The notes under the pieces: generated by a model
The model's database searches: none
What the model was told of the DNA's origin: nothing
The model's input: only the letters and a program-made list of their open reading frames with translations
Assembly: GCA_040766325.1 (NCBI GenBank)
Contig: JAXGQR010000004.1
Span: forward strand, 183,759 to 247,758
Length of the DNA stretch: 64,000 bases
Direction of reading: 5' to 3'
Source: Dehalobacterium sp040766325
Lineage (GTDB): Bacteria; Bacillota; Dehalobacteriia; Dehalobacteriales; Dehalobacteriaceae
Position numbers and translations under genes: made by a program
Shown: piece by piece, positions 1-8,990 of the stretch
Numbering within the stretch: the first letter of the stretch is position 1
Layout: the number at the start of each line of letters is the position of its first letter

Positions 1-861
1 CACCGGCGGACTTTCTAAGATCTCGCCTTCCTCCCGGGGTAAGGCGGGAATAATCTCTCCCACCAAATAGCCCACTCCATAAGGGCCTTCATATGAAAAA
101 TCCCGAAAGGTAAAATCCCAACCGTCCAAAGCGCCCAAAAGCATAATGAAGGAGCGCAGGCCACATTCCCCTGCATCTTCCACAAAATCAGGTTCAAGAT
201 CCAAAATCCTACCCACGTCTTTCTTGCGCAGAAGATCTATCAATAGATGATCATATTTTTCCCCCTGGGGATGATAGCCGGCGGGAGCATTCCGGGTTAA
301 ACGATGGGACAGATCCCCACTGGCGACAAAGACTGTACGCCGTGTCAGGTTTTCGATAGCCTGGCGGATAATCTTACCAAATTGATAGTGCTCACGGAAG
401 GGCATAAATCCAATAGAGATTGGTAAAATCGGGCATTTAATACCGGCTTTCTTGATGAAATATAAAGGAACGGTAATACCGTGATCCAGTTTTAAGGAAG
501 CTCCGAATCTTTGTGCTTGATGACTGTCCAAACCAACCGCGGGTATACCCTGATCTTTTGCCAAACGGATAATTTCCTCTCCCATAGCAAGATCATTCAC
601 TTCATTAAAATGAACTTGTCCCGCCCTAAAAGCCTGGAAATCCCCCTGTAAAGGGTTCTGTAATGATACGGCAAAAGCATCACTAAAAACAGTGCCGTGA
701 GGTGTAGTAAAAATGATTAGTTCCGGTTCAGCCTCTTTAACTGCTAAAGCCATCTTTTCCATCGCATCAATCGTTTGTTGCGCCTTTTTTCTTTCCTCCC
801 CACCCACCTCAGGAACAATAATCGGTGGGTGCGGGGAAATAATGCCTTTGATCAAACTCAT
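1..861 (-). CDS. LigB-type extradiol dioxygenase-like protein (AmmeMemoRadiSam system), 3' end cut by window edge
   Basis: An open frame of 287 codons runs from an ATG at 861, behind a strong GGAGGAG site, to the window edge without a stop. The N-terminus carries the ISPHPPIIVPEVG signature (about residues 8-20) of the class III extradiol dioxygenase (LigB/MEMO) fold, followed by TTPHG and ASGDLSHR motifs typical of this family. Known relatives in Firmicutes often continue into a C-terminal AMMECR1 domain and sit next to a radical SAM partner; the reading frame is still open after the LigB part (ESPPV at the edge), so such a fusion is likely but not seen. The biochemical role of the AmmeMemoRadiSam set is not firmly known. 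Confidence 0.8.
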   Translation of the reverse strand, partial: MSLIKGIISPHPPIIVPEVGGEERKKAQQTIDAMEKMALAVKEAEPELIIFTTPHGTVFSDAFAVSLQNPLQGDFQAFRAGQVHFNEVNDLAMGEEIIRLAKDQGIPAVGLDSHQAQRFGASLKLDHGITVPLYFIKKAGIKCPILPISIGFMPFREHYQFGKIIRQAIENLTRRTVFVASGDLSHRLTRNAPAGYHPQGEKYDHLLIDLLRKKDVGRILDLEPDFVEDAGECGLRSFIMLLGALDGWDFTFRDFSYEGPYGVGYLVGEIIPALPREEGEILESPPV

Positions 862-921
862 CAAATCTCCTCCCCACAGTTTAAGGTTAACGGATCCTTT
901 CTTGCCATTTATCTTACTCTA

Positions 922-949
922 ATCATAACCTAATTTTCCCCATTTGCAA
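922..949 (-). promoter_or_regulatory. Putative promoter of the LigB-type gene
   Basis: On the minus strand TTGCAA (949-944) is followed after 16 nt by TATGAT (927-922). It lies about 60 nt upstream of the ATG at 861. The match is moderate and was judged by eye. Confidence 0.45.
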
Positions 950-968
950 ACAAAAATAACCCCGTTTC

Positions 969-1679
969 TTATTCTTCCGCGAAATACCTGGCAAGGCCGG
1001 AGTAAATCGCCCACGCCATTCTACTTTGGTATTGGGGATCATTAAGCATTTTCTCTTCTTCTGGATTGGAAAGAAAACCTACCTCCACCACCACCGTGGG
1101 CATTGTTAATTGGCGCAAAATATAGGCCTCCGTATGAGGACGGGCTTTTCGCTTCGTATTCTTTAAAATACGCTCTATTTCTTCCTGGATCGTAACGGCC
1201 AATCGCTCCCCTTCTTGGGAACCGGGATAATAGAAGGTCTGCGCTCCGGACCAACGGGACGACTTCAACGCATTACCCTGAATACTGACAAAAATCTGCG
1301 CCTGATTTGTTTCCGCTAAAGCAATACGAGCATCTAAATCTGCCTTTTTTTTGTTGCTAAAGCTTTGATCGTCTTCTCGCGTCATAATTACAACCGCCCC
1401 GGCCTGGCTCAAATGATCACATAGTTTTTGGGCAATAGCCAAATTAACATCCTTCTCCAGGGTACCGGCCGCGCCGACAGCACCGGGATCAATGCCCCCA
1501 TGACCGGCATCCACCACTATAAGCCGGTGCACCAGGGACAAAGAAATCACTTCCATTTTCCTGTTTTGCTGCTGATAAGAGAAATAAGAAGAGATAATCA
1601 GCCCCAAAGCCATAACGATTACCAGTACGGGTACGAAATACTTCGGGAACTTAATCACACGGAAAAAAACAGTTTGCAT
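969..1679 (-). CDS. cwlD: N-acetylmuramoyl-L-alanine amidase, CwlD type
   Basis: Amidase_3 family zinc hydrolase that cleaves the bond between MurNAc and L-Ala; the CwlD subgroup starts muramic-lactam formation in spore cortex. One N-terminal membrane segment (about residues 13-33) is followed by the catalytic domain with DAGHGGIDPGA (zinc His about residue 60), ligand Glu about 75 and the C-terminal VVEVGFLSN motif carrying the catalytic Glu. The length, 236 aa, matches the 237 aa of B. subtilis CwlD. I start at ATG 1679 because GAGGGGG precedes it; an ATG ten codons upstream has no ribosome binding site. It points to a spore former. Confidence 0.85.
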   Translation of the reverse strand: MQTVFFRVIKFPKYFVPVLVIVMALGLIISSYFSYQQQNRKMEVISLSLVHRLIVVDAGHGGIDPGAVGAAGTLEKDVNLAIAQKLCDHLSQAGAVVIMTREDDQSFSNKKKADLDARIALAETNQAQIFVSIQGNALKSSRWSGAQTFYYPGSQEGERLAVTIQEEIERILKNTKRKARPHTEAYILRQLTMPTVVVEVGFLSNPEEEKMLNDPQYQSRMAWAIYSGLARYFAEE

Positions 1680-1751
1680 ACCCACACCCCCTCGAACTCC
1701 CTTTCTCATTTTATGCAGTCCAAGGGGCAGATAGACTTCGATTGATTAAAT

Positions 1752-2249
1752 CTAACGACGAGCGCATTCTCCTGCCTCTCCCTTGAGAATCTCTATCCCA
1801 TGGGGTAATGCCGGCAAAATGACCTCCAAGCATTCCCGCACCGCTTTGGGGCTACCCGGTAGGTTAACAATTAGTGTGCTGCCTCTGATGCCCGCCACAG
1901 CTCGTGAGAGCATCGCTTTGGGCGTGATTTTTAAACTCTCCCAGCGCATCGCCTCCCCAATGCCCGGTACCAGCCGCTCCACCACGGCTCGAGTGGCTTC
2001 CGGAGTCACATCCCTAGGTGCAAACCCCGTTCCTCCGGTGGTAAAAACCAAATCCAGTCTTTTTTCGTCTGCGTATTCCTTCATCTTATCTTCTAAAATA
2101 TTTTGTTCATCAGCCACTATTTCATAGGCCATTACCTGACCTTGGATAGCTTGTACCATTTCTTTAATTACCGGAGCGCTTAAATCTTCCCTTTCCCCCC
2201 GGGATCCCTTATCGCTGGCCGTAATAATACCTACTGAAATTACTCCCAT
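1752..2249 (-). CDS. mogA: Molybdopterin adenylyltransferase / MogA-MoaB family protein
   Basis: Adenylylates molybdopterin before metal insertion in molybdenum cofactor synthesis. The 165-aa protein is a single MoCF-binding domain with the GIITASDKGSRGEREDLS start and the TTGGTGFAPRDVTPEAT active-site loop at about residues 70-86. Its start overlaps the end of moaC by 10 nt, so the two are translationally coupled. MogA and MoaB share this fold; assignment to MogA rests on the RD-TPEAT loop and is not certain. Confidence 0.85.
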   Translation of the reverse strand: MGVISVGIITASDKGSRGEREDLSAPVIKEMVQAIQGQVMAYEIVADEQNILEDKMKEYADEKRLDLVFTTGGTGFAPRDVTPEATRAVVERLVPGIGEAMRWESLKITPKAMLSRAVAGIRGSTLIVNLPGSPKAVRECLEVILPALPHGIEILKGEAGECARR

Positions 2250-2734
2250 GATTTTTCTCCCTTCCGCTGAAAATCACCGCTTTTACCTCCTGATTTACTG
2301 ACTAATCTGATATTTTGAATCTCCATTTCTTTATCTACCGCTTTGCACATATCGTAAATCGTCAGGGCACCAACAGAGACCGCGGTTAAAGCTTCCATCT
2401 CCACTCCTGTTTTTCCTGTAAGTCTCACGGTAGCCTGGATTTCAACCTTGCTTTCTGCTTCGTTGATAAAAAACGACATATCTATTCCTGATAGTAATAA
2501 GGGGTGGCACATGGGAATCAAGTCCGGCGTCTTTTTCGCCCCCATAATCCCGGCAATTTGAGCTACGCCTAACACATCTCCTTTGGCGATACCTCCTGTT
2601 TTGATTAAAGCAAGAGTTTTCTCACTCATCCTCACCTCTCCCCGGGCAACGGCGACCCGAGTCGTTTCAACCTTGGCACTGACATCTACCATTTTTGCCC
2701 GTCCCTGTTTATTGATATGAGTAAATTCCCTCAA
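2240..2734 (-). CDS. moaC: Cyclic pyranopterin monophosphate synthase MoaC
   Basis: Second half of the first step of molybdenum cofactor synthesis, converting the MoaA product to cPMP. The 164-aa protein shows the family motifs MCHPLLLSGID (about 75-85) and GKTGVEMEALTAVSVGAL (about 106-124) and the conserved YDMCKAVDK. I choose a TTG start at 2734, spaced 7 nt from GAGGAGGG; the upstream ATG at 2755 lies before that ribosome binding site. It heads a moaC-mogA pair; moaA is not in the window. About 220 bp separate it from the divergent MFS gene, and I see no clear promoter there. Confidence 0.9.
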   Translation of the reverse strand: MREFTHINKQGRAKMVDVSAKVETTRVAVARGEVRMSEKTLALIKTGGIAKGDVLGVAQIAGIMGAKKTPDLIPMCHPLLLSGIDMSFFINEAESKVEIQATVRLTGKTGVEMEALTAVSVGALTIYDMCKAVDKEMEIQNIRLVSKSGGKSGDFQRKGEKSWE

Positions 2735-2957
2735 AAAAATCCCTCCTCTTTGCATGTTTAACTGCCCTCAGTAGGGTTTACTTGGTCCTTTGATGGTCTC
2801 TTTTCTATTTTATCTTAAAGGGAGATAATTATAAAGAAGCAGAGGATATTGGTGAAAGTTATTTGCCTGATCAACCCTGGATAGATTTTTGCGCAAAAAT
2901 ATATTATGATAATAGCAGTTTCAGCAGAGAATAATTTTTTCATAAGGAGAGAGATTT

Positions 2958-4354
2958 GTGGGGGAAAATTCCATTAAAACATATACCCTATTAGTAGTAA
3001 CCCTGGCTTCTTTTATGACAGCAATTACCGGCAGCGCCATAAATCTGGCCATTCCGGCTATTGGCCAAGAATTCCAAAGCAGTACCACCTTTTTAAGTTG
3101 GGTGGCAACCAGCTATATTCTGGCTTGCGCCGCTTTTTTGGTGCCTTTTGGTCGTTTAGCCGATATTTTAGGACGCAGAAAAATCTTTTTATTGGGGGTT
3201 TCAGTATTTTTTCTTTCCTCACTTCTGTGCAGCTTCGCCTGGTCCATGGCGAGCCTGATACTATTTCGCATCATTCAAGGTATTGGCGCAGGTATGCTCT
3301 TTTCCACCAACATGGCTATTCTCACCTCTGTTTTCTCTCCCCAGGAGCGCGGCAGGGTATTTGGCATCAATGTGGCTGTGGTATATGCGGGGCTTTCTTT
3401 TGGACCGGCTATCGGGGGCTTCTTAAATCATCATTTTGGTTGGCAATCTATTTTTATTTGCACCTCGATCCTAGCCTTGATCGTTGTGTCTTTTACCGCC
3501 TTCAGGCTAAGAGGGAATGGCGCGGTGCGGCGGGGAAAAATTTGACCTTCTTTTGGTTTCATTCTTATATGTTTTGGGTATTACCGCTTTTATGCGGTAT
3601 CTCTGCTATAACCACCAGTCCGGCAGCAAAATTTATTTTTTTCTCCGGTTTCATCATTCTCCTGGTCTTTGGGTTTTATGAAGTAAGAATTCAACATCCT
3701 ATTATGCATCTATCCTTATTTAGGAATATCACCTTTGCTTTTTCCAACTTAGCTGCATTTATCAGTTATAGTGCCACCTATGCTTTAGGCTTTCTGTTAT
3801 CCCTTTATCTTCAGGAAATTCAAGGCTATGATTCTCAGATGTCCGGACTGATTCTGCTCTGTCAACCGGTGATCATGGCCTTGCTTTCTCCATTAAGCGG
3901 CACCCTTTCGGACCGAATTGAACCCCGGGTATTGGCAACTTTGGGCATGGGAATTTCCACCGTCGGTTTAATTCCTTTAAGCTTCCTCACCCCATCTACA
4001 CCTATCTGGCTGCTGATCCTGGATCTGATTTTACTCGGTGTTGGTTTCGCTTTGTTTTCATCGCCCAATACCAACGCCGTCATGAGTTCTGTGGAAATTC
4101 GTTATTCCGGTATCGCCTCTTCTACCTTGGCCACAATGAGAATGACGGGCCAAGCCGTAAGTATGGCCATTGTCACCTTAATTATGTCAATCTATTTAGG
4201 CAATGCTCAATTAACACCAAGCTTACATCAGAATCTGCTGTTATCAACCAAAACTACTTTTGCCGTCTTCGCCCTGATATGCTTTGGCGGTACCTTTGCC
4301 TCGTGGGCCAGAGGCAAAAAAAGAACTGGTGAGCCGACCAATCAACCGCTGTAA
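2958..4354 (+). pseudogene. MFS drug exporter of the DHA2 (EmrB/QacA) type, frameshifted
   Basis: The first frame starts at GTG 2958 behind AAGGAGAG and encodes six or so membrane segments with the MFS motif A variant GRLADILGRRK and motif C AGLSFGPAIGGFL, then stops at 3545. The remainder up to 4354 is open in another frame and has the second half of a DHA2 transporter. Between about 3500 and 3600 the residues that fit the family move through three frames: RLRG in frame 1, GEW in the next, DLLLVSFLYVLGITAFM in the third, then LCGISA. The likely breaks are at G and A runs. This is a broken gene or a consensus error. It faces the AraC-type regulator tail to tail. Confidence 0.75.
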
Positions 4355-4384
4355 CGAAATCTACAAAACCCGATTACCATGAAG

Positions 4385-4410
4385 AATGATGAAGAATTGT
4401 CTTCATCATT
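4385..4410 (+). terminator. Perfect 11-bp hairpin after the MFS gene
   Basis: Arms 4385-4395 and 4400-4410 are perfectly complementary around a 4-nt loop. Only a weak T-rich tract follows, so termination is uncertain; it may act with the next hairpin. Confidence 0.5.
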
Positions 4411-4421
4411 TGTAATTCTGT

Positions 4422-4464
4422 CACAAAGCTAAAACGCAACAGTAGGTGCGTTTTAGCCTTTGTG
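4422..4464. terminator. Long hairpin between convergent genes, probable terminator
   Basis: GCTAAAACGC pairs with GCGTTTTAGC around a 10-nt loop, and the stem extends outward through CACAAAG/CTTTGTG with one bulge. TTTTAATTT follows on the plus side. It lies between the MFS gene and the convergent AraC-type gene. Confidence 0.65.
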
Positions 4465-4502
4465 TTTTAATTTCCCCAAGGGGTTAATTACTTTCCTAAT
4501 AT

Positions 4503-5375
4503 CTAACCCTGCCTTTTCTTACGTACTGGCATCCATACTTCACTATAGGCATAATTTTCTTTTTCTTTATCCATCCTCGAAAATGAAAACCCAGGGGCTT
4601 GAATCACTTCATAATCTGAAACAGGTAGCCATTCTGCATAAGTTTTTGCATAAGTCTTTTGCAAAGTTTCCGGGAAAGGACCTTCATTTGGGAAAACTGC
4701 CCATGTGTATGGTGGAACTTCAATCACATCTAATAGTTCACTTATATTTTCTTCTGTGGTTAAAACCCCAATTAAATGAGTAAGTTCTCCTTCGTCTTTC
4801 AAAAAATTATGCTCATGTTCATAAGAAACATTGACAATCTCATAAGGTTCAATATTTTGAATGGCATGCATTGCTTCTCTATGCTCTTGTGTAATACTGT
4901 TGGCTAATTCTATAATGGCATTGTTTACTCCCTCAAATTGCATGGGCACCCTTTTACTTATACCAGCAAATTTAAATGCAGGCATTTCGACAAGTTTATA
5001 ATCCATACTTTCTCCTCCTTTAACATCGATATAAAATGAAAGTTTGGGAAACGATTTACTGACACCTGTTTTAGCAACTTCCGATGGCAAAAATCCACTC
5101 CAAGATTTAAATGCTCGAGTAAAGCCATCCATTGATTCATAGCCATATTTTAATGCAACATCGGTAACTCTTTCTTTGTTTAATAAGTCCTTATTTGCTT
5201 CTGATAGTTTTCTGTTTTTAATATATTCACTCAGTGTTAACCCAGATAAGTAAAAAAAGATTTTCCTAAAATGATAATCAGAAACACCGGCATATTCGGA
5301 TATTTCTTCAAGTGTGATATCTGCAGTTAAGTGTTCTTCAATATATTCAATAACTTGATTTAGTTCTTTTAACAT
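4503..5375 (-). CDS. AraC-family regulator with C-terminal GyrI-like effector-binding domain
   Basis: A 290-aa protein with two AraC helix-turn-helix motifs in the first 100 residues (LEEISEYAGVSDYHFRKIF and VTDVALKYGYESMDGFTRAF) and, from about residue 105, a GyrI-like/effector-binding domain of the type found in Rob and BltR-like multidrug regulators. Such proteins bind diverse small molecules and regulate efflux or stress genes. The adjacent convergent MFS exporter is a plausible target, but this is inference. A TATAAT box lies at 5404-5399 without a good -35. The coding sequence looks more AT-rich than its neighbours and sits at the edge of the conserved ribosomal block, so it may have been acquired. 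Confidence 0.85.
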   Translation of the reverse strand: MLKELNQVIEYIEEHLTADITLEEISEYAGVSDYHFRKIFFYLSGLTLSEYIKNRKLSEANKDLLNKERVTDVALKYGYESMDGFTRAFKSWSGFLPSEVAKTGVSKSFPKLSFYIDVKGGESMDYKLVEMPAFKFAGISKRVPMQFEGVNNAIIELANSITQEHREAMHAIQNIEPYEIVNVSYEHEHNFLKDEGELTHLIGVLTTEENISELLDVIEVPPYTWAVFPNEGPFPETLQKTYAKTYAEWLPVSDYEVIQAPGFSFSRMDKEKENYAYSEVWMPVRKKRQG

Positions 5376-5458
5376 CGTTTCACTCCTTTCATAAATCGAT
5401 TATATCAAAGGGTTGAGTGTTAAACTCTACTTTTTATTAGCAAATATAATCGTATATA

Positions 5459-5496
5459 ATAAAAAACCGCCAAAGGTATTTATACCTATGACGGTT
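5459..5496 (-). terminator. Intrinsic terminator of the rplM-rpsI operon
   Basis: On the minus strand an imperfect 13-bp stem (arms 5495-5483 and 5478-5466) is followed by TTTTTT and a further AT-rich tract. It lies about 60 nt after the rpsI stop. Confidence 0.8.
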
Positions 5497-5557
5497 GGGT
5501 AACTCGTAAACAAACTTTGTAAGTTTGAACAAACTCGAGTGTAATGAAACACAAATA

Positions 5558-5950
5558 TTAACGTTTGGAAAACTGGCTTGCTTTCCGAGCTTTCTTCAAA
5601 CCATATTTTTTTCTTTCCTTCATCCGTGGATCACGGGTCATAAAACCGGCTGCTTTTAACTTCGGTCTTAACCCGGCATCTGCCTGAACCAAAGCACGGG
5701 CAATACCATGCTTAACAGCACCTGCCTGTCCGCTGGTTCCTCCTCCATGTACTTTTGCAATTACATTAAAGCGAGAAATTGTATCGGTAAGCTCTAAAGG
5801 TTGCTTCACGATCATTTCCAGGGTTTTCTTGCCAAAATATTTATCGAGCTGGCGCTCGTTAACTACTACCTGACCTTCACCCGGTACAAGCCAAACTTTC
5901 GCAACGGCGTTTTTTCTCCGACCGGTACCATAATATTTTACCTCTGCCAC
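5558..5950 (-). CDS. rpsI: 30S ribosomal protein S9
   Basis: Small-subunit head protein whose basic C-terminal tail (KKARKASQFSKR) reaches the P-site tRNA. The 130-aa length and the YGTGRRKNAVAKVW start are standard. It begins at GTG 5950 behind AGGAGG and is co-transcribed after rplM, the usual bacterial pair. Confidence 0.98.
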   Translation of the reverse strand: MAEVKYYGTGRRKNAVAKVWLVPGEGQVVVNERQLDKYFGKKTLEMIVKQPLELTDTISRFNVIAKVHGGGTSGQAGAVKHGIARALVQADAGLRPKLKAAGFMTRDPRMKERKKYGLKKARKASQFSKR

Positions 5951-5978
5951 TTATCGCATCCTCCTTTCCGAATCTATC

Positions 5979-6413
5979 TTAAACCTCAAAGTTCCAAACT
6001 TCCGGCATTTGAGCCGCATGGGGATGTTCCCCACCACGATAAACACGAATCTTCTTCATCACCTGTCTGCCTAGGCGATTATGAGGGATCATGCCTTTCA
6101 CAGCTTTTTCAATGGCTCTTTCGGGTTTCGTAGCTAATAGTGTTTCATAATCAACAGCTTTTAATCCACCGGGAAAGCCGGAATGACGATAAAGCTTTTT
6201 CTGGGTTAATTTATTGCCGGTCAAAACCACCTTTTCAGCATTGATCACAATAACGTGGTCGCCTGTATCCAGGTGGGGTGTAAAAATAGGTTTATGCTTT
6301 CCTCTTAATAAGCGAGCAGCTTCCGTAGCTACTCTCCCAAGAGGTTTATTAGCCGCATCAAGAATATACCACTTGCGCTCAATATCCTTGGGCGTTGCCA
6401 TATATGTTCGCAC
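5979..6413 (-). CDS. rplM: 50S ribosomal protein L13
   Basis: Early-assembling large-subunit protein. The start is GTG 6413 (RTYMATPKDIERKWYILDA follows), set by GGAGGG 7 nt upstream; this gives 144 aa, the family length. An ATG nine codons further upstream lies before the ribosome binding site and was rejected. Motifs seen include DHVIVINAEKVVLTG and the C-terminal RVYRGGEHPHAAQMPE. Confidence 0.97.
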   Translation of the reverse strand: MRTYMATPKDIERKWYILDAANKPLGRVATEAARLLRGKHKPIFTPHLDTGDHVIVINAEKVVLTGNKLTQKKLYRHSGFPGGLKAVDYETLLATKPERAIEKAVKGMIPHNRLGRQVMKKIRVYRGGEHPHAAQMPEVWNFEV

Positions 6414-6543
6414 GCCTTTTCCCTCCTCATTCCTTCTCATTACAAAAATTTAGGGTTTTTAAATAATTATTTGCTCATTTCATCTATTGTCTGACCCATA
6501 ACCAACGGGGCTGAAGATCATAGTCATAAATAGAAACAATAAC

Positions 6544-6572
6544 ATTTTAATAAAATAAACCAGTTCTGTCAA
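6544..6572 (-). promoter_or_regulatory. Promoter of rplM-rpsI
   Basis: TTGACA (6572-6567) and TAAAAT (6549-6544) are separated by 17 nt on the minus strand, just after the truA stop. The transcript would have a leader of about 125 nt before rplM. An L13-type autoregulatory leader is possible in that stretch, but I could not confirm its fold. Confidence 0.75.
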
Positions 6573-6592
6573 GGGTTCCATCGTATTGTAAT

Positions 6593-7333
6593 TTAATATT
6601 TCACTTTCTGAAGATACAACCCATGGGGAGGTGCCGTGGGTCCGGCGAATCTGCGGTCTTTTTGGTCGATAATTCTTGCTACGTCCTCTGCCTGCAATTT
6701 CCCTCGGCCAATTTTAATTAGGGTACCTACCATAATACGCACCATATTATAGAGAAACCCGTTTGCTGTGACATCAAAATAAAGATAGTTGCCCTCCTGA
6801 ATCAACTCCGCTTTGGTCACCGTGCGGACAAATTTTTTCACCGGGCTTCCTTTAGCACAAAAAGAACGGAAATCATGGGTTCCCAGAAAAATACGCGTCG
6901 CCTTTTCCATCTCCGGAAGATTTAGCGGAAAAGTAACGTGGTACGCGTACTTCCAGTCAAAAGCGTCCGATAAAGTGGCCTGACGAATCACATACCGATA
7001 ATCTTTTGCTGTGGCATGATAGCGCGCATGAAAATTTTCCGGAACATCACAAGCCTCTTTCACCACAATATCATAAGGCAAAATTCCTTGTAAGGCCCTC
7101 GGGAAACGTGGAGCAGGAATCTCGCTATCGGTATAAAAATTTGCCACCTGTCCCCTGGCATGTACACCGGCATCCGTACGTCCTGCCGCAAATAAATTCA
7201 CTTTATGACGGACCATTTTCTGGATACCCTCTTCAAGAATACCTTGAATACTTTGACCCTGATAACTGGGCTGACACTGCCAACCAATATAATTTGTTCC
7301 ATCATATTCAATCAGTAGTTTGATATTTCGCAT
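6593..7333 (-). CDS. truA: tRNA pseudouridine(38-40) synthase TruA
   Basis: Converts U38-U40 of the anticodon stem-loop to pseudouridine. The catalytic Asp is D54 in AAGRTDAGVHARGQV. The start ATG at 7333 shares its first base with the ecfT stop codon (TAATG), and GGAGAGG lies just upstream, so it is coupled to ecfT. The length of 246 aa is normal. It ends the long superoperon; rplM has its own promoter downstream. Confidence 0.95.
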   Translation of the reverse strand: MRNIKLLIEYDGTNYIGWQCQPSYQGQSIQGILEEGIQKMVRHKVNLFAAGRTDAGVHARGQVANFYTDSEIPAPRFPRALQGILPYDIVVKEACDVPENFHARYHATAKDYRYVIRQATLSDAFDWKYAYHVTFPLNLPEMEKATRIFLGTHDFRSFCAKGSPVKKFVRTVTKAELIQEGNYLYFDVTANGFLYNMVRIMVGTLIKIGRGKLQAEDVARIIDQKDRRFAGPTAPPHGLYLQKVKY

Positions 7334-8130
7334 TATCCTCTCCACCAATAAAATATCATATAAAGTAAATAAATTGAAACCAGACTAAGAGAAATTCTAT
7401 CAGCCTGTTTCATACGCAAAACACGCATCCTCGTTCGACCCTCGCCCCCATGATAGCCTCGGGCCTCCATGGCTAAAGCTAATTCTTCCGCACGTTTGAA
7501 AGCACTGATAAACAAAGGAACCATTAGTGGAATTAAGGCCTTGCTTCTTTGCAGTAAATTACCGGTAGCAAACTGTGCACCGCGGGATGCTTGCGCTTTC
7601 ATAATCTTTTCTATTTCCTCCAACAAAGTGGGGATAAACCTTAAAGCGATGGACATCATCATCGCCAACTCATGAGCCGGCAGCCCAATCTTTTTGAAAG
7701 GATGCAGTAATTTTTCCATACCGTCCGTGAGGGAAATGGGGGTGGTGGTCAAGGTCAAAAGGGATGAAACACCTACCAGCAGTATTAAACGACAAGCCAT
7801 AAATATGGCCTGATTTAAACCTTCTGCCGTGATCTTGATCACTTTCCAGCGCCAAAGTTCTTCCCCCGGTGTAAAAAACATGTGAATGATGGCGGTTAAA
7901 ATAACAAAAATTATAATCGGCCGGATTCCTTTCAGCAGAGTCTTAATGGGAACTCTGGAGACCAGAATCAAGAATATTGAAAACACCAGGGCTAGGGTAT
8001 AGCTATAATAGTCATAAGCAAAAAACAAGGCGATGATAAATAAAAAAACAGAAATAATTTTCGTCCGAGGATCTAAGCTATGAATAGGGGATTGGGCCGG
8101 ATAGTATTGTCCTATAGTAAAATTTTTCAT
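7333..8130 (-). CDS. ecfT: Energy-coupling factor transporter transmembrane protein EcfT
   Basis: Membrane scaffold of the group II ECF vitamin importer, which joins the two ATPases to interchangeable S components. It has several hydrophobic segments and both Ala-Arg-Gly type coupling motifs (QASRGAQF and EARGYHGG) that contact the ATPases. The start ATG at 8130 overlaps the ecfA2 stop (ATGA). No S component is encoded nearby, as is usual for the shared housekeeping ECF module. Confidence 0.93.
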   Translation of the reverse strand: MKNFTIGQYYPAQSPIHSLDPRTKIISVFLFIIALFFAYDYYSYTLALVFSIFLILVSRVPIKTLLKGIRPIIIFVILTAIIHMFFTPGEELWRWKVIKITAEGLNQAIFMACRLILLVGVSSLLTLTTTPISLTDGMEKLLHPFKKIGLPAHELAMMMSIALRFIPTLLEEIEKIMKAQASRGAQFATGNLLQRSKALIPLMVPLFISAFKRAEELALAMEARGYHGGEGRTRMRVLRMKQADRISLSLVSIYLLYMIFYWWRG

Positions 8131-8990
8131 CGATGCGTCCTGCCTTCCAGCCACATGGCAATTTCTTGAAAGGCTTGTTCCACTGTGATAGCCTCTCCGG
8201 GCACCGGTTTACCTTGCTCTTTCAATCTGCGCACCAAAGATGCTGCCGCCGGAATCGCTAAACCAATCTCCTCTAATTCCCTTTCCTGGGAAAAGACTTC
8301 TTGGGGGGTCCCATCCATAAATATCCGGCCTTTAACCATTACGATTAAACGATTTACTAAACGTGCAATTTCATCCATGTCATGGGAGATCCAGATCACA
8401 GTCTTCCCTTTTTGTTGATAAAAACGGTGAACAAGACGGCTGATATCTTTGCGCCCAAGAGGATCCAAGCCCGCTGTCGGCTCATCCAACACCAGAATAT
8501 CCGGGTTCATAGCCATAACACCGGCAATGGCAACTCTTCTTTTCTCTCCTCCACTTAAAGTAAAAGGGGATTTTTCTTTAATGGTAAGGTAATCCAACCC
8601 GACACTCTCCAGAGCATGCTGCACGATGTCAGGGATCTCTCTTTGATGAAAGCCTAGGTTTAATGGCCCAAAAGCAATATCCTCATAAACAGTCTCGGCA
8701 AACAGCTGATACTCCGGGTATTGAAAAACCAAACCGACTTTCCCGCAGATATCCTTAGGTGGCCTTTTATTGACCCAGAGGTTTTGCCGGTCAACTTTTA
8801 TCGACCCGGCAGAAGGTTTCAGTAAACCATTAAAATGTTGAGCCAAGGTCGACTTGCCGGATCCTGTATGACCGATCAACCCAATAAATTCTCCCTCATT
8901 AATCGTTAAATTTATTTGGTTCAATGCTTTTTTTTCGTAAGGTGTCCCCGGTAAATAAATATAAGAAAGATCTTTTATTTCAATCGACAT
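8127..8990 (-). CDS. ecfA2: Energy-coupling factor ATPase EcfA2
   Basis: ABC ATPase of the ECF module. Walker A is GHTGSGKST (about 40-48), Q-loop FQYPEYQLF (about 89-97), signature LSGGEKRR (145-152), and Walker B ILVLDEPTAG with Glu170. The 287-aa length fits EcfA2 (CbiO). It overlaps ecfA1 by 16 nt and ecfT by 4 nt, indicating one translationally coupled unit. Confidence 0.95.
   Translation of the reverse strand: MSIEIKDLSYIYLPGTPYEKKALNQINLTINEGEFIGLIGHTGSGKSTLAQHFNGLLKPSAGSIKVDRQNLWVNKRPPKDICGKVGLVFQYPEYQLFAETVYEDIAFGPLNLGFHQREIPDIVQHALESVGLDYLTIKEKSPFTLSGGEKRRVAIAGVMAMNPDILVLDEPTAGLDPLGRKDISRLVHRFYQQKGKTVIWISHDMDEIARLVNRLIVMVKGRIFMDGTPQEVFSQERELEEIGLAIPAAASLVRRLKEQGKPVPGEAITVEQAFQEIAMWLEGRTHR

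Noticed and set aside
969..1709. Longer cwlD starting at 1709
   Set aside because: No ribosome binding site before that ATG; the ATG at 1679 has one and gives the usual length.
2735..2957. Molybdenum cofactor riboswitch upstream of moaC
   Set aside because: No conserved multi-stem structure was recognised; the gap is short and AT-rich.
6414..6543. L13-type autoregulatory leader before rplM
   Set aside because: A leader of the right length exists, but I could not establish the conserved stems by eye.
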